Assembly (NCBI GenBank): GCA_963744915.1 | Contig: CAVUUY010000022.1 | Coordinates: 25,201-89,200, forward strand | Direction of reading: 5' to 3' | Source: DATAFF01 sp963744915 | Lineage (GTDB): Bacteria > Pseudomonadota > Alphaproteobacteria > Rhizobiales > Aestuariivirgaceae | DNA length: 64,000 nt | Shown: positions 1 through 9,244 of the stretch, in pieces | Layout of the letters: every line of letters starts with the position of its first letter | How positions within the stretch are numbered: the first letter of the stretch is position 1 | Position numbers and translations under genes: made by a program | The notes under the pieces: generated by a model | Told to the model about the DNA's origin: nothing | The model's input: only the letters and a program-made list of their open reading frames with translations | Databases searched by the model: none

Positions 1-255
1 AAAGCCGCCGGCGGCACAGGCGAGCCCGGCGCGCTCGCGGCCGCGCGGCAGGATTGCGGTCACGCCGGTGCGCACCGGGCCCGTCCCCCGGACCAATGGT
101 CCCGAGCCCCGGATCAGCGTCGTGTAGCCGACCTCGACATTGGCAATGTCGGTGATGGCATTGAATGGGCCGGGCCGGCCGCCGAACGCCAGTCCAAGGC
201 CACGGCCGCGGGTCAGCCCGCTCGGCGTGATGCGCCATTCTTCCTTGATTTCCAT
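1..255 (-). CDS. P1 family peptidase (DmpA-like), N-terminal part
   Basis: The first 85 codons of a gene whose 3' part lies beyond the left edge. The ATG (complement of 253-255) opens MEIKEEWRITPSGLTRGRG, followed by GPFNAITDIANVEVGYTT and VRTGVTAILPRG. This pattern (GP-x-NAITDV, VGHTT, VRTGVTAI-P) is typical of the DmpA/BapA (S58, P1) aminopeptidases, which mature by self-cleavage before a catalytic Ser further downstream. That serine is not in the window, so activity cannot be judged. It is divergent from the methyltransferase at 341, with an 85-base gap that must hold both promoters. Family assignment is fairly sure; substrate unknown. Confidence 0.75.
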   Translation of the reverse strand, partial: MEIKEEWRITPSGLTRGRGLGLAFGGRPGPFNAITDIANVEVGYTTLIRGSGPLVRGTGPVRTGVTAILPRGRERAGLACAAGGF

Positions 256-340
256 AGCGAAAGCCTCCTAAAAGCCACAGTTCATTCAGTGAGTATTCAG
301 CAATTGGGAGCAGAATGCCGCCCAGTTCGGAGTAGGGGCT

Positions 341-964
341 ATGTCCGCTTCCATGCACAACCATTACCGTCCCGGGTTGTTCGCCGGTCTGTGCGCCGCC
401 TGCGGCGGTTCCTGGGCGCGCCGGCGCATCGTGCCCGAGGCGGAAGGTGTCGTCGTCGAAGCCGGGATTGGCGGCGGCGTCAATCTGCCGCTTTACGACC
501 TGAGCCGGGTCAAGCTGGTGATCGGCGTCGACCCGGATCAATCGGTGCTGGACCGCATCCGCAACCGGCGGCCCGGCCGCCACCTTCCGGTCGAGCTCTA
601 TGAGGGCAGGGCGGAATCGCTTCCCTTCGAGAGCGCCAGCGCCGACACCATCGTTCTCACCTTTACCGCCTGCAGCATTCCCGACATCCGCTGTGCGCTT
701 GGCGAGCTGCGGCGGGTGCTGAAGACGAGCGGCCGGCTGCTGTTCTGCGAGCATGGGCGCTCGCATGACCGGGCAGTGGCGCAGCTGCAGGACCGGCTCG
801 ATCCGGTGTGGCGGCGCTATGGCGGCGGCTGTCACATCAACCGCGACATCGCCCGGCTCCTCGACGAGGCGGGCTTCCGCATCACCTGGCTCGACACCTT
901 CTACGGCGCCCAGGCCCTGCGCCCGCTCAGCTTCCATTATAGCGGCGCCGCGGTCCGCGCCTGA
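341..964 (+). CDS. class I SAM-dependent methyltransferase (UbiE/type 11)
   Basis: A 207-residue soluble protein. Motif I of the Rossmann methyltransferase fold is VVVEAGIGGGVNLPLYD (about residues 37-53), followed by an acidic residue after strand 2 (VIGVDPD). SLPFESASADTIVLTFTACSI corresponds to motifs II/III and ELRRVLKTSGRLLFCEHG to the post-motif. The C-terminus has GGCHINRDIARLLDEAGF, a block seen in small UbiE/METTL7-like enzymes. The stop TGA (962-964) abuts the ATG of the FAD oxidoreductase at 965, so the two are probably co-transcribed and translationally coupled. Acceptor substrate cannot be told from sequence. A second ATG at 353 is an alternative start. Confidence 0.8.
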   Translation: MSASMHNHYRPGLFAGLCAACGGSWARRRIVPEAEGVVVEAGIGGGVNLPLYDLSRVKLVIGVDPDQSVLDRIRNRRPGRHLPVELYEGRAESLPFESASADTIVLTFTACSIPDIRCALGELRRVLKTSGRLLFCEHGRSHDRAVAQLQDRLDPVWRRYGGGCHINRDIARLLDEAGFRITWLDTFYGAQALRPLSFHYSGAAVRA

Positions 965-2341
965 ATGGCCTCGCTCCGCGAGCGCCTGGTCGAGCGCTGC
1001 GGTGACGGCGCCGTGCGCCAGGGCGACGCGGTGCGGACGCTCGATCCAGGCTTTCACCGGGACAATCTCGCCGCCGACCTCGCCGTCTTCCCGGCATCGA
1101 CCGAAGAGGCGGCAGCGGTCGTCGCCCTGTGCCGCGCCGAGAACGTCGCCATCGTGCCGCAGGGCGGGCGGACCGGCATTGCCGGCGGCGCCGCCAGCAC
1201 CCTTGAGGCGGTGATCGTCTCGACCGCCCGCATGCGGCGGATCGTCGATCTCGACCCGCTGGCCCACACTGCCGTCGTCGAGGCAGGCGTGACGCTTGCG
1301 GCGCTGCAGCAGGCGGCCGCGGTCCATGGGCTCTCACCCGGCATCGACCTCGGCGCCCGCGACACCGCCACCATCGGCGGCATGGTTTCGACCAATGCCG
1401 GCGGCAGCGAGGCCTTCCGCTACGGCACGATGCGCCAGCGCGTCCTCGGCCTCGAGGCGGTGCTGCCCGACGGCACCGTGCTCAGCGACCTCACCTGCGT
1501 GCCCAAGGCTAATGAGGGTTATGACGTCAAGCAGCTGCTGATCGGTGCCGAGGGCACGCTCGGCATCATCACCAAGGCGGTGCTGCGCCTCGTCGCTGCC
1601 CCGCCGGCCCGGCTCGCCGCCCTCGCCGCCTGTGCCAGCGCCAAGGCGGCACGCGCCGCCCTCGACCGGCTGCAGCGCCAATCGGGGATGGCGTTGGTCG
1701 CTGCCGAGGCGATGTGGCGCGACCATGCGGTGTTCACCGCCCGCGCCAATGGCCTCGACGCCCTCGCCGACTTTGCGCAAGCGCCGCTCTATATTCTGTT
1801 CGAGGTGGGGGGCAGCGATGAGGCCGCCGCCGGGGCCGCATTCGAAGCGGCGCTCGCCGACGCGGTGGAAGCGGGCGAGATCGTCGATGTCGTGGTCGCC
1901 GCCACGCTGGCGCAGCGCGCCGGCATGTGGCGGCTGCGCGAGGACTGGGCGGTCGACCGCGCCTTTCCGGGGGGCCTGTGGTTCGACATTTCGGTGCCGC
2001 TCGGCGCGCTCGATGCCCATGTCGAAGCCATGACGCGACGCGTTGCCGCGGATTATCCGGACCATCGGGTGTTCGTTATCGGCCATCTCGGCGACGGCAA
2101 TCTGCATGTGACGGTGAATGCGTCGACGCCGATCAGAGACGCTTATGATGAAATCGCCCCGCTGATCTATGACGGCCTCAAGGAGATCGGCGGATCCTTC
2201 TCCGCCGAGCACGGCATCGGATTGGAGAAGCGCTCCGCGCTCGCACGCTATGGCGATCCCGGCAAGCGCGCCATGATGCGGGCGATCAAGCGCGCGCTCG
2301 ATCCCGGCGATCTGATGAACCCCGGCAAGATTTTCGCGTGA
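965..2341 (+). CDS. FAD-binding oxidoreductase, GlcD / D-2-hydroxyacid dehydrogenase type
   Basis: A 458-residue flavoprotein. The N-terminal half is a PCMH-type FAD domain: VPQGGRTGIAGG, then GIDLGARDTATIGGMVSTNAGGS (FAD phosphate loop) and KQLLIGAEGTLGIIT. The C-terminal FAD-oxidase cap holds VIGHLGDGNLH (metal/substrate His region) and ends with SAEHGIGLEKR and ALDPGDLMNPGKIF, the signature of glycolate oxidase subunit D, D-lactate and D-2-hydroxyglutarate dehydrogenases. It therefore probably oxidises a D-2-hydroxy acid and passes electrons to a carrier; the exact substrate is not readable. It starts directly after the methyltransferase stop. Confidence 0.85.
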   Translation: MASLRERLVERCGDGAVRQGDAVRTLDPGFHRDNLAADLAVFPASTEEAAAVVALCRAENVAIVPQGGRTGIAGGAASTLEAVIVSTARMRRIVDLDPLAHTAVVEAGVTLAALQQAAAVHGLSPGIDLGARDTATIGGMVSTNAGGSEAFRYGTMRQRVLGLEAVLPDGTVLSDLTCVPKANEGYDVKQLLIGAEGTLGIITKAVLRLVAAPPARLAALAACASAKAARAALDRLQRQSGMALVAAEAMWRDHAVFTARANGLDALADFAQAPLYILFEVGGSDEAAAGAAFEAALADAVEAGEIVDVVVAATLAQRAGMWRLREDWAVDRAFPGGLWFDISVPLGALDAHVEAMTRRVAADYPDHRVFVIGHLGDGNLHVTVNASTPIRDAYDEIAPLIYDGLKEIGGSFSAEHGIGLEKRSALARYGDPGKRAMMRAIKRALDPGDLMNPGKIFA

Positions 2342-2412
2342 CTTGTGCCGAACGGCACAGAAGACGGAGTCCCTTTCCGCTAAGGGTCCTGCCAGTCAAA
2401 CCGGGGAGTGTC

Positions 2413-4107
2413 ATGGGGAACCTTCAGCCTACAGGAACGAGCAGCAAACCGACGCCGCCGAGCACGCCACGTGGAAGCCGATCCGGCAACGGGTTGAATT
2501 TCGAGGCGACCGCGCTTGGCCAGACCGTCCATTCGATGGGGAGCCATGCCCAGGGCGCTCCCTCGCCGACGATCACGCCCTTGCCGCCGGATGCGACGGT
2601 CTCCGTGCTGACGCCGCAACAGATCAGCGCGCTCGGACCTGCAATCACGCCGCGCAAGCAAATTGTGGTCGGTGAAATTGGGTGTCCGCCGATGACGCTC
2701 ACCGGCAAGACAGCAACCTATACCGCCAAGATCACAGGGCTCGAGCTCGGAAGTTTCCTCGCAACGGCGTTTTTCACCGAGCTCGATCGCGCGCTCGAGC
2801 GCGAGCTTAAAAGTTTCTTGGGCGATGACTTTCTCCAGAAGCAGGCCTCCGATAACGGGATTGAAATCCGTTTCACAGTCCGGCTTCCTTCCAGCGCGGA
2901 GGTTCGGCCCCGATTGCGACTTTCTGGAGGACCTTTGCAAACTCGCGCTAACAAATTCCATGAACTTGATGCACGGGTGAAGAGTGCCACTTCGCGGACA
3001 CGGAATCTGTTTTGCAACATGCTGGATCTTGGGCTCGCTCCCGTTGAAATCTGCAAGTTGACGTATAATGAAGACGTTCGCGAGAGTTTATCCAATTCCA
3101 TGGATTGGAAATTGAACACTCGGACATCGCATTCAGAGTATCAGGATGAAGTTAAAAAACGCAGGGAGTGCATCAAAGCGTTCATGGATGAAGGTTGCTT
3201 TGAATTCGCCCTGGTTTTGCTGGACGATTTTGTGCGCGACCCTGAGCTCTCGGCGAAATTCGCATTCGATCATGCACGAACGACATTGGCGGACGGATCC
3301 TCGGTCATCGACGGTGGTCCGATATTCAAGAGCGGAGAGAATCTACATTTCAGACAACTGAAGGCCCTCATCTGTGTCAACAGATGCAGCAGCGATGCTG
3401 CTTTGGCGGGGCGGATCGTGCTGCGCGAAATTTTGACGACCGACAAAAGTTCGCTCATGTGGCAACCATACCAAGGTTTTGTCCTCAAGGAGATCAGTGA
3501 AAAGGCAAGCAGGCTCGACGAGGCTTGGCGCTTTGCATTTCTGGGTGATCTGCTCGATCTGCCGGGGATCGATCGTGGGGAATTGTTCCGGAATCCGAAG
3601 GCAAAGCTGTTTCTGAGCGCCTTTCCCGAGCTGTACAATGACGTGGTCGACAAGGGCAGCGGACTCGTGGTTGCTCTTGGACCGTTCCATGCGCTCGAGG
3701 TTCATTACCAAGAGATCTTCCGAATGAGGATGAAGCGGCTGGAAGAGAAGTTTGTGTTCGCAGGGACGTCGGACCAGCTCGAGATCCTTGCGAGATCTCC
3801 GCATGCGCCAATATCAGTAAAATCCATCGACCTGTTCCTCGATCTGATCGACGCTGCGACCTACTGCACGGGGCAGGTGAGAACCGCGATTGGCGCTTTG
3901 ACGTTTCTTGCCTCCCGAAAAGAGCTTTCCGGCGAGCAGAAGCAAAAGGTCGTCGCTCTGTGCAACCAGGTGAAGATGGCCGTGCGCTTCGATCCGGATC
4001 CCGAGGTCACCAAGAATTTCGACTCTGTCGTGACGGAGACGGACGTAATCCTTGCCGCCATTTCGGCGCCGGGGAGCAGAGAAACGAAACCGGACGCGGA
4101 AGTCTAG
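2413..4107 (+). CDS. orphan protein with disordered Ser/Thr/Pro-rich N-terminus; possible secreted effector
   Basis: 564 residues from the ATG at 2413, chosen because GGGGAG lies just upstream; the frame stays open back to 2338. I recognise no family. Residues 1 to about 85 are rich in Ser, Thr, Pro and Gly (TGTSSKPTPPSTPRGS) and look unstructured. The rest is a mixed helical domain with no transmembrane segment, signal peptide or obvious catalytic motif. Base composition drops compared with the flanking genes (many A/T third positions between 2.9 and 3.9 kb), suggesting acquisition. The N-terminus resembles in style that of the effector-like protein at 9245, so a secreted effector is a reasonable guess, not a conclusion. 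Confidence 0.6.
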   Translation: MGNLQPTGTSSKPTPPSTPRGSRSGNGLNFEATALGQTVHSMGSHAQGAPSPTITPLPPDATVSVLTPQQISALGPAITPRKQIVVGEIGCPPMTLTGKTATYTAKITGLELGSFLATAFFTELDRALERELKSFLGDDFLQKQASDNGIEIRFTVRLPSSAEVRPRLRLSGGPLQTRANKFHELDARVKSATSRTRNLFCNMLDLGLAPVEICKLTYNEDVRESLSNSMDWKLNTRTSHSEYQDEVKKRRECIKAFMDEGCFEFALVLLDDFVRDPELSAKFAFDHARTTLADGSSVIDGGPIFKSGENLHFRQLKALICVNRCSSDAALAGRIVLREILTTDKSSLMWQPYQGFVLKEISEKASRLDEAWRFAFLGDLLDLPGIDRGELFRNPKAKLFLSAFPELYNDVVDKGSGLVVALGPFHALEVHYQEIFRMRMKRLEEKFVFAGTSDQLEILARSPHAPISVKSIDLFLDLIDAATYCTGQVRTAIGALTFLASRKELSGEQKQKVVALCNQVKMAVRFDPDPEVTKNFDSVVTETDVILAAISAPGSRETKPDAEV

Positions 4108-4181
4108 GGTTAGGACCCTTTCGGGAGATCGCCGCTCCCTCCTTTTCCCTTCTCCCCCGCGATTCGGCTTGGCGAGAAAGA

Positions 4182-4446
4182 CCCCTCATCCGCCCCTCCG
4201 GGGCACCTTCTCCCCGTCAGTGATGGGGAAAAGGGAGAAATAAGGGGCGCAGCTCGCTCTTTTCCCCTCGCCCCGCGACAGCGGGAAATGGGGGGCGCGG
4301 CTCACTCTTTTCCCCTCGCCCCGCGCCAGCGGGGAGAGGGTGCCCGAAGGGCGGGTGAGGGGTGGTCGAGCTTGCAAAGAAGTTCTCCCCTCATGCGCCG
4401 CTTGCGGGGCACCTTCTCCCCGTCAGCACGGGGAGAAGGGAAATGG
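4182..4446. repeat. cluster of palindromic intergenic repeats (rhizobial type)
   Basis: At least three full copies and one partial copy of a roughly 60-base element whose core is CACCTTCTCCCCG, a loop, then CGGGGAGAAGG. Copy 1 is at about 4182-4240 and copy 4 at 4387-4446, both in plus orientation. Copy 3 is at about 4307-4362 in inverted orientation (GGGTGCCCGAAGGGCGGGTG), and a half element is at about 4256-4292. Each can fold into two adjacent hairpins. A further copy is at 43087-43145. Such elements are common between genes in Rhizobiales; here they fill the gap between two convergent genes and may help end transcription. Confidence 0.85.
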
Positions 4447-4450
4447 GGGG

Positions 4451-5320
4451 CTAGAGCAGATCGAGCGGCACCTTGAGATAGACCTTGCCGTTGTCCTCGG
4501 GCTCCGGCATCTGGCCGGCCCGCATGTTCACCTGGATCGACGGGATGATCAGCTTCGGCATGCCGAGCGTCTTGTCGCGGGCCTCGCGCATGGCAACGAA
4601 TTCGTCCTCGCTCACCCCCTCGTGAACGTGGATATTGTTGCGCCGCTCCTCCTCGACGGTGGTCTCCCAGGCGAAGGTGCTGCGCCCGGGCGCCTTGTAG
4701 TCGTGGCACATGAACAGCCGGGTCGTGCCGGGCAGCGCGAAGATCTTGGCGATCGAGCGGTAGAGATCGCGCGCCGAGCCGCCGGGAAAATCGGTGCGGG
4801 CGGTGCCATAGTCCGGCATGAAAAGCGTGTCGCCGACAAAAGCCGCATCGCCGATGACATAGGTGAGGCAGGCCGGCGTGTGACCAGGCGTGTGCATGGC
4901 GTAGGAATCGATCGACCCGAGCGCGAATTCCTCCTGATCCCGGAACAGCTTGTCGAACTGGCTGCCGTCGCGCTCGAACGCGGTGCCGGCATTGAACACC
5001 TTGCCGAAGGTCTCCTGGACAACGATGATGCCGGCCCCGATGCCGAGCTTGCCGCCGGCCTTCGCCTGGATATAGGGCGCGGCCGATAGATGATCGGCAT
5101 GGACATGGGTCTCGAGCAGCCATTGGCAGGTGAGGCCATGGGCGCGCAGATAGGCGATGATCTTGTCGGCCGAGGTCCGGCCGGTCCGGCCTGACGCTGC
5201 GTCATAGTCGAGCACCGGATCGACCACGGCGGCGGCCCGGGTCGCCGGATCCGCCACCACATAGCTGACGGTGTTGGTCGCCTCGTCGAAAAAGGCCGTG
5301 ACATCAGGCCTCGGTGCCAT
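4451..5320 (-). CDS. MBL-fold metallo-hydrolase, persulfide dioxygenase / Blh-like
   Basis: 289 residues. The metallo-beta-lactamase metal site is ETHVHADHLSAA (H-x-H-x-D-H), with HTPGHTPAC and GDTLFMPDYGTARTDFPGG following, and a later HDYKAPGR supplying another ligand. The spacing and the MPDYGTAR-DFPGG block match the ETHE1/Blh group, which oxidises glutathione persulfide or works in sulfide detoxification (Blh is controlled by BigR in rhizobia). The N-terminal DEATNTVSYVVADP is typical. It is followed after 13 bases by the EamA gene on its upstream side, in the same direction, so an operon is possible. No BigR-like regulator is nearby. Confidence 0.82.
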   Translation of the reverse strand: MAPRPDVTAFFDEATNTVSYVVADPATRAAAVVDPVLDYDAASGRTGRTSADKIIAYLRAHGLTCQWLLETHVHADHLSAAPYIQAKAGGKLGIGAGIIVVQETFGKVFNAGTAFERDGSQFDKLFRDQEEFALGSIDSYAMHTPGHTPACLTYVIGDAAFVGDTLFMPDYGTARTDFPGGSARDLYRSIAKIFALPGTTRLFMCHDYKAPGRSTFAWETTVEEERRNNIHVHEGVSEDEFVAMREARDKTLGMPKLIIPSIQVNMRAGQMPEPEDNGKVYLKVPLDLL

Positions 5321-5333
5321 AGCGCGTCCTCCT

Positions 5334-6269
5334 TCAAAACCGTGCCGGAAACAGCCGGCGGGTCAGCCGGCCGTCGATCAGCGCCAGACCGAGCGCCACG
5401 GCGGCCATGCCGAACATATGGCGCAGCAGGAGCGGTTCTCCCAGCACCAACGTGCCGAGCAGAGTAGCATTGACCGGCACGATCAGCGTAACCAGGCTGA
5501 CATTGCCGGCCCCGGAGCTGCGCAGGATGGCGAAGAACAGCACATAGGCGATAGCGGTGCACAAGAGGCCGAGGGCGGCGATGGCGATGAGGCTGTGCGC
5601 GCTCGCCGCCATCAGCGGCTGGGGGCCGTCGATCGCGAAGGCAAGCGGCAGCATCACCGCCGAGGAGCACAGCGTCTGCGCCGCCGACACGGAAAGCGGC
5701 GGGTGATGCGCCAGCCGCCGTCCCCAGACGCTGGCGAAGGCGTAGCACAACGCCGCCCCGAGCACCGAGAATTCGCCCACCATGTTGCGCCCGAGACCGG
5801 CAATGGCATCGAGCCCGACCATGCAGCCGATGCCGCTCAACGCCACCGCCACGCCGGCGAGCTGGTTGCCGACCAGCGGCTCGTCACGGGTGAAAAGATG
5901 CGCCACCATGATGGCGAAGAACGGCATCGTGGCATTGAGGATCGCCGCCACCCCCGAGGCGATGTCGCGCTGGCCCCAGATGATCAGCATGAACGGGACG
6001 ATGTTGTTGATGACGCACATCACCATGATGTCGCGCCACTGGAGGCCGCCGCGCGGCAGCCTGAGCCCGACCAGCAGCATGGCGATCCACAGGAACGTGG
6101 CCCCGCCCGCCAGCCGCAGCGCCACGATGGTCAACGCCGGCAGATCCTTGAGCGCTATCGCGTTGAAGAAGAAGGATGCGCCCCAGATCGCGCCGAGGAG
6201 AATGATCAACAGCCATTGCCTGGCCCCCATCTGGCGATGAATCACGGGATTGAGCTCGGTCGGTGACAT
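5334..6269 (-). CDS. EamA/DMT family transporter
   Basis: 311 residues with ten predicted hydrophobic helices in two repeated halves, as in the drug/metabolite transporter superfamily. The first helix reads LLIILLGAIWGASFFFNAIA, and each half begins with the conserved WG-S motif region. Late helices include LVTLIVPVNATLLGTLVLGE, the usual loop before the final pair. An inner-membrane exporter or importer of small metabolites is expected; the substrate cannot be predicted. The gene precedes the metallo-hydrolase by 13 bases in the same direction. Confidence 0.83.
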   Translation of the reverse strand: MSPTELNPVIHRQMGARQWLLIILLGAIWGASFFFNAIALKDLPALTIVALRLAGGATFLWIAMLLVGLRLPRGGLQWRDIMVMCVINNIVPFMLIIWGQRDIASGVAAILNATMPFFAIMVAHLFTRDEPLVGNQLAGVAVALSGIGCMVGLDAIAGLGRNMVGEFSVLGAALCYAFASVWGRRLAHHPPLSVSAAQTLCSSAVMLPLAFAIDGPQPLMAASAHSLIAIAALGLLCTAIAYVLFFAILRSSGAGNVSLVTLIVPVNATLLGTLVLGEPLLLRHMFGMAAVALGLALIDGRLTRRLFPARF

Positions 6270-6762
6270 GGTGAGCCGTCTAGCCCGCCGCAGCCGCCCA
6301 GGCGATCCGATTCTTGCGCCGATGTCGCGGGCGAGAGATGCAAGGGGAGAAGGGATCTGCCACTTTCCCCTCGCTCTCGAAGACCGCTCCCGGAGCTACC
6401 GGGACCGGGGACCGACCCATCCACGGCTCGAGTCCGGAATGCATCGGTGCGGAGAGGCGCGGAACTGTACATGACGGTTCCGCGCACTCTTGCCTCGCGG
6501 TTCCGCATCCAGCGAGACCGGCATCCGCGGCTTGCCCGGCGCAAGCTTGCGCAAGGGGCACGCGGCGGACAGGAAGAGCCATGCTAGCGACAGGCTTCGA
6601 ATGTCGGCAACGGATCGCCGCAAAGCCGTCAGGAAAATGCACGCTGTCCCACCCGGGATTCACGAGGAACCATGCTTGGACCCGATGCTGCCGCCCCGCC
6701 GCGTCACTGTCTGCCTTGCTATTGCCCTTTTCCACAGGACACGCACAAGTCCTTGACCAGCC
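6270..6762. other. 493-base gap without a supported gene
   Basis: This stretch lies between the EamA start and the 3' end of the broken flavoprotein gene. Short open frames occur on both strands but none has a credible ribosome binding site or family resemblance. A small inverted repeat (GGAAC at about 6461 and GTTCC at about 6477) is visible. The promoter of the EamA gene should lie near 6270-6350. Confidence 0.5.
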
Positions 6763-8834
6763 TTACAAATCCTTGGCGAGACGCAGCCCGTCATAAATCC
6801 CCGCATGAATGTTGCGGGCTGCCACCGCATCGCCGATCCTGAACAGCTGGAAGGTGCCGTCCGGGTTGTTGACGAGCCGCTGCGGCCGCCCGGCGACGAG
6901 CGCGTCGTAATCGACCTCGCCCCGGTTGCGCGACAAGTCCTTGAGCTCGAAATAGAGCTCGGCGAAGGGCAGCGTCGCGGCCTCGACCACCACCTGGTCC
7001 ACCACCCGCTCGCCGCATTCCCTCTCGCTGTAGGGCGACCACAAGTGGCGGCGATCCGGTTGCCGACCCGGCTGAGCCGCGTCACCCGCATCATCGGGGT
7101 GATCCGCACATTGGCATCGTGCAGCTTCTGCATGTAGGGCACGAGGTTCAGCCCGCCCATCTCGGGGGCGAAGAACCGCTCGGGCGTCACGAGCTCGAGC
7201 TGCGGCGCCGCTCTCGACCAGGACTTCGGCGGCCGCCATGCCGGGATGGGCGCCATTGTCGTCGTAGAGCAGCACATTCTCGGCCGGCTTGACGTCGCCG
7301 GCGAGGATGTCCCAGCTCGATACCGCAAGCGTCGCCGCCCGCCGCGATCGGCGCCGGTGCAGGGCAGCCCGCCGGTGGCGACGATCACCACGTCCGGGGC
7401 GAGCGGCGAGCACGTCGTCGCGATCGGCGAAGCGTGTTGAAACGCATGTCGACGCCCGAGCCGCTCGAGCTCCGACAGGCGCCAGTCGACGATGCCGATG
7501 AGCTCCGCCCGTCGCGCCACCCGGATGGCCAGGCGGAGCTGCCCGCCGGCTTCGCCTGCTGCCTCGAGCAGGGTGACCGCATGGCCGCGCTCGGCCGCAA
7601 CCCGCGCCGCTTCGAGGCCGGCCGGGCCGGCGCCGACCACACGATCACGCGCCGGCTCCCGGTCGTGCTGCGCGCGATCGCTGTGCGGCATCGTCGCTTC
7701 GCGCCCGGTGGCCGGATTGTGGATGCACAGCGCCTCATCGCCCTCATAGATCCGGTCGAGGCAGTAGGTCGCGCCGACGCAGGGGCGGATCTCGCGCCTC
7801 CTCGGCCGTCGCGCCATCTTGGCGGCGATATGCGGGTCGGCGATATGGGCGCGCGTCATGCCGACCATGTCGAGCTTGCCCTCGGCGATGGCGTGGCGGG
7901 CGGTCGCCACATCGTTGATGCGGGCGGCGTGGAACACCGGGAAGCGGGTGGCGGCCCTGACCTCGCCGGCGAAATCGAGATGCGGCGCCGAGCGCATGCC
8001 GGTGACCGGGATCACCCGCGACAGCGGCCCGTCGATGCTCGATATGACCGCGGATGATGTTGAGGAAGTCGATCTTGCCGGTCTCGACCAGCCGCTGGCA
8101 GATCTCGAGCCCTTCCGCGCGCGAAATGCCCTTGTCCCAGTCCTCGTCCGCGACCAGCCGGCGCCGACGATGAAGTCGGGGCCGACCGCCGCGCGCACCG
8201 CATCGATGACCATCAGCGAGAAGCGCAGGCGGTTGTCGAGCGAGCCGTCGTAGTCGTCGCGGCGGTGGTTGGTGGCCGGCGACCAGAACTGGTCCAGGAG
8301 ATGGCCGTAGCATTCGAACTCGAAGCCGTCGAGACCGGCCGCCTGCATGCGCTGCGCGGCGGCGGCATAGTCGCGCGACGATGCGGTCGATGTCCCAGTC
8401 CTCCATCTCCTTGGGAAGCGCGCGATGCGCCGGCTCGCGCACCGGCGAGGGGGCGAGCACCGGCAGCCAGTCGGCCTTGTTCCAGTTGGTGCGCCGGCCG
8501 AGATGGGTGAGCTGGATCATCACCGCCGCGCCGTGCTCGTGGCATTCGTCGGTGAGCCGCCGCAGCCACGGCACGATCTCGTCGCGATAGGCATGGAGAT
8601 TGCCGAAGGCCGGCGGCCGAATCGCGCGCGACGATCGCCGAGCCCGCGGTCATGGTGAGGGCGATGCCGCCCTTCGCCTTCTCGACATGGTAGAGCCGGT
8701 AGCGGTCGCTTCGGCATGCCGTCCTCGGAATAGTTCGGCTCATGCGCGGTCGACATCAGCCGGTTCTTCAGCGTGAGATGCTTCAGCCGAAATGGTTGAA
8801 GCAAAGGATCATTTGCGCGGTGAATGGTCGTCAT
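6763..8834 (-). pseudogene. NADH:flavin oxidoreductase (N-methylproline demethylase-like), multiply frameshifted
   Basis: Read right to left, the protein starts at 8834 with MTTIHRANDPLLQPFRLKH and ends at 6763 with IHAGIYDGLRLAKDL. Between these ends it jumps between frames near about 8715, 8600, 8370, 8155 and 8040, with further shifts between 7800 and 7000. In spite of at least ten indels the residues stay well conserved: CHEHGAAVMIQLTHLGRRT and LLDQFWSPATNHR from the FMN-binding TIM barrel, PCVGATYCLDRIYEG from the 4Fe-4S cluster region, and VVGAGPAGLEAARVAAERGH from the FAD/NAD Rossmann part. The layout is that of trimethylamine dehydrogenase/2,4-dienoyl-CoA reductase relatives acting on N-methylated amino acids. 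Either recent decay or local sequencing error explains it. Confidence 0.8.
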
Positions 8835-8938
8835 GACGAGAACTTTGCCCTCAGCCGCACCGTCCCGCAATGCGAATGGCCCCGCCACTACGGCATTGCT
8901 AGATTGCAACGTGATTCGCCACGAGGGGAGATTCCACA

Positions 8939-9169
8939 ATGATCCGGTTCGGCAACAATGAGAAGAAAGGCCCCATCACCGCGCCCGCTGCGGCCGAGCC
9001 GGGATCGCGCTCGTCAACTTCTGAATCTGCCGACGAATCGCTGGGCGAGCGGGTTTCGCAGCTCACGCCGCATGAACGCGCCGTTCGGGACGTCGAAAAA
9101 TTTACCTCCAGCATGACCGATGACGTCGCGGGTCGGAGCTGCGTGTCTAATAAATGCAACTTGTTATAG
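8939..9169 (+). CDS. small uncharacterised protein
   Basis: 76 codons with a good ribosome binding site (GAGGGGAG, ending about 8 bases before the ATG). The product is hydrophilic with a Ser/Glu-rich middle (RSSTSESADESLGERVSQL) and no recognisable domain; it lacks hydrophobic segments. It lies 75 bases upstream of the effector-like gene and in the same direction, so it may be the first gene of that unit or the stub of a longer gene. Composition falls towards AT at its 3' end. Existence as a gene is plausible but unproven. Confidence 0.4.
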   Translation: MIRFGNNEKKGPITAPAAAEPGSRSSTSESADESLGERVSQLTPHERAVRDVEKFTSSMTDDVAGRSCVSNKCNLL

Positions 9170-9244
9170 TCATAAAAGAACCGTATGCTACCTTTAAGAG
9201 AGCCGCTGTGGGCGGCTGGCTGAAGGTGGTGTGCGGGGGGCGGA

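Noticed and set aside
4182..4446. CRISPR array
   Set aside because: The repeats are palindromic, differ in length and orientation and have no regular unique spacers.
9170..9244. tts box (TtsI-type type III promoter) before the effector-like gene
   Set aside because: I looked for the rhizobial tts consensus upstream of 9245, 8939 and 2413 and saw no convincing match. If a type III system is used here it is probably controlled in another way.
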